Positions 17,342-24,952 are shown, numbered from the stretch's first letter. The stretch: DNA of 34,160 bases from Phycisphaerales bacterium UBA1161 (GCA_002311745.1 DBZL01000063.1:15228-49387); one strand, 5' to 3'. Made by a program: numbers and translations. Notes: generated by a model not told the origin, from the letters alone.

Positions 17342-17776
17342 ATGGAATTGCTTGCGAGATTGCAGGAGGACATGAAATCAGCGCTGAAATCGGGCCAAAA
17401 AGACCGGCTGGGGGTCATTCGGATGCTGATCAGCGATGTGAAAAACATCGATTTGGCCCCCAAACCGACGACAGCGGAGGAGGCCGTGGCCAGTTACGCC
17501 AAAAAGTTGAAAAAGGCCCTGGACGAATACCAAAGACTGGGGAAGGATCAGGAAGTACAGAAGCTGCGGTTTGAGATATCGGTGGCGGAGCAGTACTTGC
17601 CGAAAAAGGCGTCGGCGCAGGAGACGGAGAAGCTGATAGGCGAGTTCTTGGCCAAAGGTGAGTTTACGGAAAAGCAGTTTGGCCAGGCCATGGGAGCGTT
17701 CATGAAAGCGCATGGATCGGCGGTCGATCCTGGCCTGGCCAATCAGTTGTTGCGAAAAGGATTGGCGGGAAAATGA
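17342..17776 (+). CDS. yqeY: GatB/YqeY domain-containing protein
   Basis: The 144-residue product is a stand-alone YqeY protein, related to the tail domain of the GatB subunit of amidotransferases. It shows the family blocks LKSGQKDRLGVIRMLISDVKN near the N-terminus, LRFEISVAEQYLPKKASAQE in the middle and the C-terminal KQFGQAMGAFMKAHGSAVDP. The cellular role of YqeY proteins is not well settled; tRNA-linked functions are suspected from the GatB relation. An AGGAG site 6 bases upstream fixes the start. Its stop overlaps the start of the peroxiredoxin gene (ATGA), so the two are translationally coupled. Confidence 0.93.
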   Translation: MELLARLQEDMKSALKSGQKDRLGVIRMLISDVKNIDLAPKPTTAEEAVASYAKKLKKALDEYQRLGKDQEVQKLRFEISVAEQYLPKKASAQETEKLIGEFLAKGEFTEKQFGQAMGAFMKAHGSAVDPGLANQLLRKGLAGK

Positions 17777-18405
17777 GCAAGTCGATGCCCCTGGGACGGG
17801 CGGCGTGCGTGGCCCTGATGGTCTTGGTCTGCGGTTGCAGCCACGAGCAGCCGAATCCGCCACCAGCGCCCGCGCCACCCACGGCGGCGGCATCGCCGCA
17901 GGAAACCGTTGCCATGGCCGCTCCGAGAATCCCCGCGGTTGGAACAGCGGCGCCGAATTTCACGTTGGCGTCGAACCGTGGGGGGCAAACCAGCCTATCG
18001 GATTATCGGGGGCAGATCGTCGTGCTCTATTTTTACCCAAAGGCGTTTACGCCGGGCTGCACGACGGAAGCCTGCGCTTTTCGCGATGCCTTGGCGGACT
18101 ACGAAAAGGCGCACATCGCGGTGCTGGGCATCAGTCCCGATCCGCTGGATGCGGTGGTGAAGTTCGGGAACACGTACCACCTGAATTTCCCGCTGCTGGC
18201 GGACAACGATCATGAGGTGTCGGCGGCGTACGGGGTGTGGCAGCCAAAGAGCATGTACGGCAAGAGCTTCATGGGCGTGGCGCGCACGACGTTCGTGATC
18301 GACAAGGATGGCACGATCCTGCACGTGTTTGCCAAGGTTAAGCCGCTGGGTCACGACCAGGAGGTGTTGGGCTGGCTGAAGGCAAACGGCAAAGTGCCTT
18401 CGTAG
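17773..18405 (+). CDS. Peroxiredoxin of the Bcp/PrxQ type, probable lipoprotein
   Basis: The enzyme reduces hydrogen peroxide and organic peroxides using thiols. Of 210 residues, 1-22 form a signal sequence ending in VLVCGC with a probable lipobox cysteine (Cys22). A Pro/Ala-rich linker of about 30 residues follows. The thioredoxin fold contains YFYPKAFTPGCTTEAC with peroxidatic Cys96 and resolving Cys101 five residues on, the Bcp/PrxQ atypical two-cysteine arrangement. ISPDPLDAV and TTFVIDKDGTI complete the pattern. Bcp enzymes are normally cytosolic; the lipoprotein signal places this one at the outer face of a membrane. It is translationally coupled to yqeY by ATGA. Confidence 0.93.
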   Translation: MSKSMPLGRAACVALMVLVCGCSHEQPNPPPAPAPPTAAASPQETVAMAAPRIPAVGTAAPNFTLASNRGGQTSLSDYRGQIVVLYFYPKAFTPGCTTEACAFRDALADYEKAHIAVLGISPDPLDAVVKFGNTYHLNFPLLADNDHEVSAAYGVWQPKSMYGKSFMGVARTTFVIDKDGTILHVFAKVKPLGHDQEVLGWLKANGKVPS

Positions 18406-18528
18406 CCGATTCGGGACCTTGCCAAGGGAAGCAGTCTTGTATACAGTGGTTGAACACGGCGGCTAAGCAGGGAGTCGGCCGATGCCGGACGTAGCATAAC
18501 CTGTGCTTTCATTAAGAGTTATGACAAA

Positions 18529-18535
18529 AGGAGAT
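18529..18535 (+). promoter_or_regulatory. Strong ribosome site deciding the DUF2934 start
   Basis: AGGAGAT (18529-18535) sits 3 bases before the ATG at 18539, with the AGGAG core (18529-18533) ending 5 bases from it. This selects that ATG over in-frame upstream starts at 18503 and 18521. The gap from 18406 to this site holds TTGCCA (18419-18424) and TATACA (18440-18445), a weak promoter candidate with a short 15-base spacer. Confidence 0.6.
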
Positions 18536-18538
18536 GTC

Positions 18539-18772
18539 ATGCCCAAGCCAAGCAATCCTAGCGGTGGCTTTTCCAGGCCCACTGGGGGTTTCAGCGGTGG
18601 GTTCAAGCCCGGCGCGACGCGGAACAGTCCGCTGCCGCGCTCGGAGGCAACCACGCGGCAGATCACGCACGAGATGATCGCCAAGCGGGCGTATGAGATT
18701 TACCTCTCAGGCCAAGGCGGCTCGCAAGACGAAAACTGGACACGAGCCGAGCGCGAGCTGCGCGGTTGGTAA
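18539..18772 (+). CDS. DUF2934 domain small protein
   Basis: The 77-residue product has a low-complexity N-terminus with repeated GGFS and Pro residues (1-35). A C-terminal DUF2934-like helix pair follows, ITHEMIAKRAYEIYLSGQGG then ENWTRAERELRGW. DUF2934 proteins are small and of unknown function. The conserved 'A-x-RAYEIY...W-x-xAExEL' pattern is clear here. The start is supported by an unusually good ribosome site. It lies 41 bases upstream of the Lon N-domain gene on the same strand. Confidence 0.82.
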   Translation: MPKPSNPSGGFSRPTGGFSGGFKPGATRNSPLPRSEATTRQITHEMIAKRAYEIYLSGQGGSQDENWTRAERELRGW

Positions 18773-18813
18773 ACCCAAAGCCCGCCGCCAGCGACAACGC
18801 CTACGATTAGGGT

Positions 18814-19464
18814 ATGGAACCGTGCGATCAACCGGTGTTGAGCGTGGCGCTGTTTCCCTTGCCCGACGTGGTGCTGTTTCCGTGCGCCATCCTGCCCTTG
18901 CACATTTTTGAACAGCGATACCGCGTGATGACCGCCGAGGCGTTGGCGGATCAGCGGCTCCTGGCCATGGCGCTGCTCAAGCCGGGCTGGGAAACGGACT
19001 ATGACCAAGCGCCGGCGATCGAGCCGGTGGTGTGCGTGGGGCAAATCCTGAATTTCGAGAAGCTGCCGGACGGCCGGTACCATTTGCTGCTTCAGGGCCA
19101 GGCGCGGGCACGCATCTTGGAAGAAACCGGTGTCCGGCCGTTTCGCACGGCGCGCGTGGAAGTCTTCGCACCAAGCGCCGCGGAGATCGATCTGGTCAAC
19201 CAACGCGAGCGGCTGATGGAACTGGTGCGCTCGCTGCCGCAGACGGCGCAGCGGACGCAGTTGCACCGGATCGTCGCCAGCCCGTTGTCCACCAGCGACG
19301 TGGCAGACTTGCTGGCGTTCAATTTCGTGCAGGATGTGGCCAGCAAGCAATCGCTTCTGGCCGAGAAAGACGTGACGCGGCGAATTTCCCGCCTGATCGA
19401 GATATTGCAGGCGACATGGCAACCGCTGCTGGGGCGCAGCGTTGGGGGATTGCATCTAAACTGA
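18814..19464 (+). CDS. Stand-alone Lon N-terminal substrate-binding domain protein
   Basis: The 216-residue product matches the N-terminal domain of Lon protease without the AAA+ or protease parts. Diagnostic blocks are VALFPLPDVVLFPCAILPLH, IFEQRYRVMTAEAL, then CVGQILNFEKLPDGRYHLLL and a QGQARARILEE strand. A helical C-terminal half includes QSLLAEKDVTRRISRLIEIL, as in Lon. Such proteins lack catalysis and may bind substrates or act as adaptors; their role in bacteria is poorly known. Only a weak ribosome site precedes the ATG at 18814. The next gene follows after 90 bases. Confidence 0.93.
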   Translation: MEPCDQPVLSVALFPLPDVVLFPCAILPLHIFEQRYRVMTAEALADQRLLAMALLKPGWETDYDQAPAIEPVVCVGQILNFEKLPDGRYHLLLQGQARARILEETGVRPFRTARVEVFAPSAAEIDLVNQRERLMELVRSLPQTAQRTQLHRIVASPLSTSDVADLLAFNFVQDVASKQSLLAEKDVTRRISRLIEILQATWQPLLGRSVGGLHLN

Positions 19465-19554
19465 GGGCCGCGTGGCCACTGGCCGCCGGGGGTTTTTGCG
19501 TTTCTGGATCGTTTTGGCAAGAATGCGTGCGCGGCGGACGAGGCGCGCGCTCAC

Positions 19555-20100
19555 ATGTGGTATTTTGCCTATGGGTCGAACCTGAACTCCCGAGCGGTGG
19601 CGGAGTGGTGCCGCCATTACGGGCACCGCCCGCCGGCGCTGAAGCCCGGGCGTCCGGGCATCCTGGACAACTACCGCCTGTGCTTTCCGATTTTCAGCGA
19701 GTATTTCGGCGGCGGGATCGCGGATATCGTCTACGATCCGGGCAAATACGTCGCCGGAGCGCTGTTCGATCTGTCCGAGGCCGATCAAAAAATCCTGGAC
19801 GCCAAGGTCGGCCGGCGATTCGATCCCGCGGCCCAGAAAGAGATCGGCATTTATCGGCGGATCGAGGTGAAGGTGGCCCCGCTGGGCAAGGGGGAACCGG
19901 TCCCGGCGATCACCTATCAGGGCCTCTCGGTGGAGAAATACAACATCCCGCCGACGCAACACTACATGGACCTGGTGATCCAGGGGGCGTACAGCTTCGG
20001 GCTTTCGATGATGTGGATTTCGTACCTGCAAAGCTTCAGCACGCAGGTTGGGCGCAAACCGCGTCCCCCCAGCTACGGCGAGGCGGCGCCGAGGATGTGA
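19555..20100 (+). CDS. Gamma-glutamylcyclotransferase-like (AIG2/GGCT fold) protein
   Basis: The 181-residue protein starts with the fold's signature YFAYGSNL (3-10) and has the expected later strands, including YVAGALFDLSEADQKILDA and IYRRIEVKV. Active family members cyclise gamma-glutamyl groups. The catalytic Glu normally sits in a 'LDxxEG' motif; here the matching stretch reads LDAKVG with Val85 at that position, so activity may be lost or altered. The C-terminal helix region YMDLVIQGAYSFGLS is typical of the family in bacteria. GAGG lies 11 bases upstream of the ATG. The 20101-20262 gap downstream contains no gene. Confidence 0.85.
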   Translation: MWYFAYGSNLNSRAVAEWCRHYGHRPPALKPGRPGILDNYRLCFPIFSEYFGGGIADIVYDPGKYVAGALFDLSEADQKILDAKVGRRFDPAAQKEIGIYRRIEVKVAPLGKGEPVPAITYQGLSVEKYNIPPTQHYMDLVIQGAYSFGLSMMWISYLQSFSTQVGRKPRPPSYGEAAPRM

Positions 20101-20257
20101 TTTTCAAATCGCATCGGATGGCGGTTGCCGGGGCGGAGGTCGGCCTTATGGCGCGGCGCAAGCGGCAACGCCCAGTTTGGGAGAAAAAACGAGGTTGCGA
20201 GTTGATTGGACGACTCCGACGCTTCCGCCTTGTTTGCTCGTCGTGATTCCCTTGACT

Positions 20258-20276
20258 GCCGATCAGGCCGATCGGC
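20258..20276. repeat. Hairpin at the 3' end of the 74-residue protein gene
   Basis: GCCGATC-AGGCC-GATCGGC forms a perfect 7-bp stem with a 5-base loop. It spans the stop codon of the minus-strand gene ending at 20263. No T-run follows on either strand, so it is at best a weak or factor-dependent terminator. Confidence 0.4.
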
Positions 20277-20487
20277 GTACGTACACGACTCCCACCTGAG
20301 ATAATTCGTTGATGAGTCCCTGATCGGCCTTCCTTTGCAGATCGTCCAGGAATCGGAGGGTCTGCGGCTCCAGACAGGGTTCAGATGGGTCGGCATCCGG
20401 CACAACCGCTTCCACCTCCACCCTCACGACGCAAGCCGGGGCGTGAATCCACTGCTCGATCTTGATTCGTTTGCCTTCCAACACCAT
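20263..20487 (-). CDS. Conserved-looking 74-residue protein, partner of the DUF4258 gene
   Basis: The small acidic protein has a beta-like stretch CVVRVEVEAVVPDADPSEPC followed by a helix, PQTLRFLDDLQRKADQG, and ends VGVVYVRRSA. I do not recognise a named family with certainty. It has two cysteines but no CxxC zinc knuckle. I chose the ATG at 20487, just after the DUF4258 stop (20492); an in-frame ATG at 20502 would overlap that gene by 11 bases. The frame extends upstream to 20652, but that part is antisense-like shadow of the DUF4258 gene. The pair layout resembles small toxin-antitoxin modules; this is inference only. Confidence 0.68.
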   Translation of the reverse strand: MVLEGKRIKIEQWIHAPACVVRVEVEAVVPDADPSEPCLEPQTLRFLDDLQRKADQGLINELSQVGVVYVRRSA

Positions 20488-20491
20488 GGCA

Positions 20492-20776
20492 TCACCGGTC
20501 ATAGAAATGGACGGTAACCAGTTTAGCGATGCGAACACGTGAAATCCACGCCCAAATCGCTTTGCAGGGAGTCCCATCGGCCAGGACTTGATCAAATTCA
20601 ACGACGGGATTCGGTGCCGCATCCGGCCTTTCGCGGGCCAGTTTTGCGGCATCCAGTCCGGCTATGACCTGCCACGCGACCATGCGACGCTTGCGAAGCA
20701 TTTGGTTGGCATGAACAGTGAAGACGTAGCGTTCATTGCGAACTGCTTCGCGGATGTTGTCGGCTAGCGCGCCCAT
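20492..20776 (-). CDS. DUF4258 domain protein
   Basis: The 94-residue product matches DUF4258. It has RYVFTVHANQMLRKRRMVAW near the N-terminus, where the family shows 'hxxTxHAxxRMxxR', and ends with two strands, KAIWAWISR and KLVTVHFYDR. Some DUF4258 proteins sit in toxin-antitoxin-like pairs and are thought to share a RelE/ParE-like fold. I chose the ATG at 20776 because GAGGA lies about 5 bases upstream; an in-frame TTG at 20815 overlaps the methyltransferase stop. It follows the methyltransferase by 35 bases and is followed directly by the 74-residue protein. Confidence 0.8.
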   Translation of the reverse strand: MGALADNIREAVRNERYVFTVHANQMLRKRRMVAWQVIAGLDAAKLARERPDAAPNPVVEFDQVLADGTPCKAIWAWISRVRIAKLVTVHFYDR

Positions 20777-20811
20777 AATTCCTCGCTCGATGCTGACGGA
20801 AACGATCGCCG

Positions 20812-21627
20812 TCAAATCTTCTTTGCGATGATTTGCAGATGGGACGCCCGCGCGGCGGACGTCGTATCCTTGGCTAATTCCGATTCCAGCCGCAGCAGGC
20901 GCGCAAACGCCCCTTCCTGATCCAAGAGTTGCTTGTAGGCGCGAATCGGCAGGATCGTTTTGCCCGTAAGACGAAGGACCTGGAACCCGCCGCGCTCAAA
21001 CAGGCGGACCAACTCGCCGGGGGTGAACGTCGTCAGCTCAAACTGCTCTTGGCGATCCCGCGTGAGCCAATGGGTGCGGCCGGTGCGCAGGAATGATTCC
21101 AAGCCATCGAGGTCGCCGCGCTGCAGAAAGTATTCGGCCGCCGCCAACTTGTTGTCGGCCGTGGCGATGACGATGCCGCCGGCTTTGCAAATGCGGCGCA
21201 TTTCCGCGACGGCCGCGGACGTATCGGCGCAGATCGAAAGCGGATCGCCCATGGCCAGGATCAGGTCGAATGGGTCGCACGCCAGAAGCGACAGATCGAC
21301 GATGTCCGCCACGAGCAGCGTGGCGCGCTTCGCCTTGGCGCCCAGGGCGTGCAGCTTTTGGCGCGTCTGCTCGATCATGGCGGGAGAATGATCGACGAAG
21401 GTGGTGGCAAAACCGCTTTTGAGCAGCTTCAGTCCCCACTTGCCGGTGCCGCATCCCAGATCGCAGCAGGACGCGGCCGCGTTGTGCGGCAAATACGGCT
21501 TGATCGCATCCCACGTGAGCCGATCGTGCCACCGCCAATACGCGTCGTCGTACACGGCGTCGTACTGCCTGGCGAGGCGATTATGGTAGCGCTGCGAGGC
21601 GCCGGCGGCGGGCGGGCGGCGTTTCAT
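20812..21627 (-). CDS. Class I SAM-dependent methyltransferase
   Basis: The 271-residue product has the Rossmann-type SAM-binding motif CDLGCGTGKWGLKLLKSG, followed by FVDHSPAMIEQ (motif II acidic region) and DLILAMGDPLSIC (motif IV). A post-motif AGGIVIATADNK strand also fits. The substrate cannot be told; the fold resembles small-molecule or ubiquinone-type methyltransferases (UbiE/Coq5-like grouping). The ATG at 21627 is chosen because the longer frame up to 21891 runs antisense through the divergent RidA-like gene. The DUF4258 gene lies 35 bases downstream. Confidence 0.88.
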   Translation of the reverse strand: MKRRPPAAGASQRYHNRLARQYDAVYDDAYWRWHDRLTWDAIKPYLPHNAAASCCDLGCGTGKWGLKLLKSGFATTFVDHSPAMIEQTRQKLHALGAKAKRATLLVADIVDLSLLACDPFDLILAMGDPLSICADTSAAVAEMRRICKAGGIVIATADNKLAAAEYFLQRGDLDGLESFLRTGRTHWLTRDRQEQFELTTFTPGELVRLFERGGFQVLRLTGKTILPIRAYKQLLDQEGAFARLLRLESELAKDTTSAARASHLQIIAKKI

Positions 21628-21664
21628 GGCAGACCGTTTTATGGCCAACAGGGCAGAGTCACAA

Positions 21665-21676
21665 TATGATCTGTTC
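21665..21676 (+). promoter_or_regulatory. Possible -10 box of the RidA-like gene, leaderless
   Basis: TATGAT (21665-21670) matches the -10 consensus at 5 of 6 positions and ends only 6 bases before the ATG at 21677, with no Shine-Dalgarno sequence. Transcription would start at the start codon. No good -35 box is seen. Confidence 0.33.
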
Positions 21677-22135
21677 ATGAACGTCGAGCAAAAACTGGCC
21701 GAATTGGGCTGGACGCTGCCGGAGGCGCCCAAACCCATCGCCGCGTACGTGCCGGCGGTGCGCAGCGGAAACCTGCTGTTTGTCAGCGCGCAGTTGCCGA
21801 CGCGGGAGGGGAAGCTGCTGGCGACGGGGAAGGTGCCGTCGGCGGTGCCGATCCCCTTGGCCCAGCAGGCCGCGGCCCTGTGCGCCGTCAACGCCCTGGC
21901 CGTAGCCTTCGCGGAATTGGGGGATTGGCAGAGATTGGTGCGCGTGGTGCGAATCGGCGTCTTCGTGCAGAGCGATGACGGCTTTGGCGATCAGGCGAAG
22001 GTGGCCAACGGGGCCAGCGAACTATTGCAGCAAGTGATGGGGGATGCCGGGCGCCATGCGCGTGCGACGATTGGGGTCAACGCCCTGCCGCTGAACACCG
22101 CGGTCGAGGCGGAGTTTTTGTTCGAGGTGCGCTGA
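21677..22135 (+). CDS. RidA/YjgF/UK114 family protein
   Basis: RidA proteins hydrolyse reactive enamine/imine intermediates made by PLP enzymes. The 152-residue sequence belongs to the longer subgroup that starts VEQKLAELGWTLPEAPKPIA. It has VRSGNLLFVSAQLPTREGKL and AALCAVNALAVAFAELG. The C-terminal HARATIGVNALPLNTAVEAE keeps the arginine that binds the substrate carboxylate in deaminating members. The ATG at 21677 is chosen on family alignment, because upstream in-frame starts add residues not seen in the family. It is divergent from the methyltransferase, and its stop lies 4 bases from the convergent coiled-coil gene. Confidence 0.92.
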   Translation: MNVEQKLAELGWTLPEAPKPIAAYVPAVRSGNLLFVSAQLPTREGKLLATGKVPSAVPIPLAQQAAALCAVNALAVAFAELGDWQRLVRVVRIGVFVQSDDGFGDQAKVANGASELLQQVMGDAGRHARATIGVNALPLNTAVEAEFLFEVR

Positions 22136-22139
22136 ACGG

Positions 22140-23204
22140 CTAGGGGCTGGGCTGGGAAGCCGCCCCGCCACGGGCGCTGCGATCGAACATTTTCTTGTAA
22201 TCATCCAGGTGCTTGCGCATCAGGGCCACGTTCTGCGGCGGGGACTGCTTGAGCATCTCATCCAGATTCTTCTTGAGCTGCGCCTCGACCAGGGCAAGCT
22301 GCTCCTTGCTCTGCTGACACTGCACGATGTCCGATTGCGCCTGTGCGATGGCGGCGTCGTTGGCGGCCTTGACCGACGCCTTGTCATCATCCGTCACGGG
22401 CAGGTCCGGATGCGCGGCCACATTGGCGGCGGCCTGCGCCTTGGCCAGGGCATCGGCCTTGGCCTTCTCGGCATCGGCTTGGCGGCCGCGGGCATCCTTG
22501 GCGGCGTCGCGGGCGGCCTGGGCTTCGTTCTTCTTGCTCTCGATGTAACTGGGGCGATCATCGGCTGAAACATCGGCCGGGGGATTGGCGGCCAAATCGT
22601 CGGCGGCCTTGGCATCCGCGTCGTGATGCTGGGCCTCGGTTTCAGCGGTCTTGGCCTCTTCCTCTCGCAGCTTGACTTCCTCCAGGGCGGCCTTCTGATC
22701 GCTTTGGGCGGATTTGATGGCTGCGTCGCGCTCCTCGGAGGTCATCACCCGCCGGCCATCCTTGGCCGCGGCTTGATACGTCGCCAAGCGCTTCTGCGCG
22801 TCCGCCAGCTTGTCGTCGTTTTCCTTGAACCTGGCCTGGAGGTCGGCCTCGGCCTTTTCGTAAGCGTCCTGGGCGTACACGGCCACACCGTACGCCGTGA
22901 TCGCCTGTTGCCCCATCCAGTCGTATTCAGCCTGACTGATATGATGCCGATCCAGACAGGCCTGATGCTTCTTGTCCAGGTCGGTGACGGCGGCGATGCG
23001 CCCCTCGGTAGTCTTGGCCTCGGACAACTGCTGCATGATCTTGGCGTTTTCATCCAGCCAATCGTTGGTGGTGGCGATGTAGGTGTTGAGCTGGTCCTCG
23101 GTGAAGACGTTGTCGGCGGGCTGTTTCCATTGGGCCGCCGCCGAGCTGGCAAGGATCAATGCCGTCGCCATCGCCGCCGCCGTTGCCATCAGCCATCGCC
23201 GCAT
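22140..23204 (-). CDS. Secreted Ala/Lys/Asp-rich coiled-coil protein
   Basis: I do not recognise the family. The 354-residue product starts with a signal peptide (MRRWLMATAAAMATALILAS, cleavage likely after SSAAA). A mixed N-terminal part (26-110) with Trp, Tyr and one Cys follows, then a long charged helix (about 115-340) rich in Ala, Lys, Glu, Asp and Gln that should form a coiled coil. A gap around NPPADVSADDRP (about 218-229) splits it. The style recalls periplasmic TolA-like or stalk proteins, but no TolA end domain is present. GGAG about 8 bases before the ATG at 23204 supports the start. It is convergent with the RidA-like gene and divergent from the UAP-like gene. Confidence 0.75.
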   Translation of the reverse strand: MRRWLMATAAAMATALILASSAAAQWKQPADNVFTEDQLNTYIATTNDWLDENAKIMQQLSEAKTTEGRIAAVTDLDKKHQACLDRHHISQAEYDWMGQQAITAYGVAVYAQDAYEKAEADLQARFKENDDKLADAQKRLATYQAAAKDGRRVMTSEERDAAIKSAQSDQKAALEEVKLREEEAKTAETEAQHHDADAKAADDLAANPPADVSADDRPSYIESKKNEAQAARDAAKDARGRQADAEKAKADALAKAQAAANVAAHPDLPVTDDDKASVKAANDAAIAQAQSDIVQCQQSKEQLALVEAQLKKNLDEMLKQSPPQNVALMRKHLDDYKKMFDRSARGGAASQPSP

Positions 23205-23351
23205 AGCCTGCTCCGTTTCCCGCCCCACCAGGAGGCGAGTTGATGATCCCAGTTTGCCGCGGCAGGTCAAGATGGCGCGGTCGCGCCAGGTACGAGGTTG
23301 CCAGCACGGCGTATTTGCGATATTCGTTACGTCAGCGGAAGAGCATTTTTC

Positions 23352-24851
23352 ATGGACATCGCGGCATTACGAAAACGATTGACGGCGATTGGGCAGCAGC
23401 ACGTGCTGCGGTTTTACGATTCGATGGACTTGGCCGCGCGCAAGCGGCTGGCGATGCAACTGCAATCGCTGGACTTGGAGAATCTGGCGCAGCTGGCCAA
23501 GCAATACGTTCGGGACAAGGCGGCGCCGGCGCTGCCGAAGGTCATTGAGCCGGTGCGGGCGTATCCGCGCGTGCCGGACGCCAGCCAGCGCGATTTGTAC
23601 GAGCGGGCGGCGCAGCGCGGCCGCCAGTTGCTGGCGGAGGGGAAGGTCGCGGCGTTGACGGTGGCCGGCGGGCAGGGATCGCGCCTGGGATACGAAGGAC
23701 CCAAGGGGGAATGCCCCATCACACCGGTGAAGAACAAGCCGCTGTTCCAGGTCTTTGCCGAGCATCTTCGCGCCCGCAGCCTGGGCGCCGGGAGGCTGAT
23801 CCCCTGGTACATCATGACCAGCGAGACCAACGACATCCCCACGCGCGCCTTTTTCCAAAAATACGAATTCTTCGGCTACGACGAGCAGGCGATCTTCTTC
23901 TTCCAGCAGGGGATGATGCCGGCGTTTTCGATGGACGGGCGGTTGCTATTGGTGGAGAAGGATTCGCTGGCGCTGTCGCCCGACGGGCACGGCGGCAGCC
24001 TGCGGGCGCTGCACCGCAGCGGCGCGCTGCAGGACATGCGCCGCCGCGGCGTGGAACATCTGTCCTATTTCCAGGTCGATAATCCGATGGTCCAGTGCAT
24101 CGATCCGCTGTTCTTGGGGCTGCACGACCTGAGCGGCAGCGAGATGTCCAGCAAAACCATCCGCAAGGCGCACCCCGAGGAGAAAGTCGGGAATTTCGTG
24201 ATGGGCGACGGCGTGTTGCGCATCATCGAATACAGCGATCTGCCGAAGGAATTGGCGCATCGCACGAATGCCGATGGCACGCCGTACCTCAACGCGGCGT
24301 CGATCGCCATTCACGCCCTGCGCATCGCCTTCATCGAGGAGCTCAACGAGGGCGGACGGCTCAAACTCCCCTGGCACCGTGCGGAGAAAAAGGTGCAGTG
24401 CATCAACGAGCGCGGCCAGAGCGTCAAGCCGGACAAGCCCAACGCGGTGAAACTGGAGCAATTCGTCTTCGATGCCATCCCGCTGGCCAGGAACGCGATC
24501 CTCTACACAACGGAGCGCGCCGAAGAATTCTCGCCGGTGAAAAACGCCCAGGGCCCCAGCTCGCCGGAAACGTCGCGGCGGGACCAGGTGAACCGCGCCG
24601 CCCGCTGGTTGCGGGATGCCGGCGTCAGCATTGCGATGCGCAACGGCCAGCCGGATGCGATGATCGAGATTTCCCCCCTGTTTGCGGTCAGCGCCGAGGA
24701 GCTTCGCGGCAAGCCGCTGCCGATCCGCCAGATCAAAAGCGGCCAGGTGGTGTACCTGGATCGCAGTTCCATGGAAGAGCTGTGGTTCGGCGCTCCGGTG
24801 GCGCCGCCGGGTGGAAGCGCTCACTTATCCCGTGAAATGGGCAGGGGTTGA
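23352..24851 (+). CDS. UDP-N-acetylglucosamine pyrophosphorylase, UAP1-like (UDPGP family)
   Basis: The enzyme is expected to join UTP and a sugar 1-phosphate, most likely N-acetylglucosamine 1-phosphate, to give the UDP-sugar. The 499-residue sequence follows eukaryotic UAP1 rather than bacterial GlmU. It has the nucleotide-binding loop VAGGQGSRLGYEGPKG (104-119), then NKPLFQVFAEHL, HGGSLRALHRSGAL, YFQVDNPMVQCIDPLFLGLH and VLRIIEYSDL. It carries no GlmU acetyltransferase domain. The ATG at 23352 gives a normal N-terminal helical region (MDIAALRKRL). The gene sits 120 bases before murE, in keeping with supply of UDP-GlcNAc to peptidoglycan synthesis. UDP-glucose as substrate cannot be excluded from sequence alone. 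Confidence 0.88.
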   Translation: MDIAALRKRLTAIGQQHVLRFYDSMDLAARKRLAMQLQSLDLENLAQLAKQYVRDKAAPALPKVIEPVRAYPRVPDASQRDLYERAAQRGRQLLAEGKVAALTVAGGQGSRLGYEGPKGECPITPVKNKPLFQVFAEHLRARSLGAGRLIPWYIMTSETNDIPTRAFFQKYEFFGYDEQAIFFFQQGMMPAFSMDGRLLLVEKDSLALSPDGHGGSLRALHRSGALQDMRRRGVEHLSYFQVDNPMVQCIDPLFLGLHDLSGSEMSSKTIRKAHPEEKVGNFVMGDGVLRIIEYSDLPKELAHRTNADGTPYLNAASIAIHALRIAFIEELNEGGRLKLPWHRAEKKVQCINERGQSVKPDKPNAVKLEQFVFDAIPLARNAILYTTERAEEFSPVKNAQGPSSPETSRRDQVNRAARWLRDAGVSIAMRNGQPDAMIEISPLFAVSAEELRGKPLPIRQIKSGQVVYLDRSSMEELWFGAPVAPPGGSAHLSREMGRG

Positions 24852-24936
24852 GATTTTCAGTCACTTCGATTGCTTCGGTGGTTGCGGATTGATAGATTCG
24901 TTGCCGCGGGCAGGGAGGCCCGCTGGGCGTGACTGC

Positions 24937-24952
24937 GGCCGCGCACGCGGCC
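24937..24952. repeat. GC-rich hairpin upstream of murE
   Basis: GGCCGC-GCAC-GCGGCC forms a 6-bp stem with a 4-base loop in the 120-base gap between the UAP-like gene and murE. No T-run follows. It lies about 20 bases before the murE start and could affect read-through or initiation; that is a guess. Confidence 0.35.

Noticed and set aside
20812..21891. Longer 359-residue version of the methyltransferase
   Set aside because: The added 88 residues are antisense to the RidA-like gene and carry no motif; the ATG at 21627 gives a normal family length.
24937..24952. Intrinsic terminator between the UAP-like gene and murE
   Set aside because: The stem is short and no T-run follows, so it does not meet the usual criteria.
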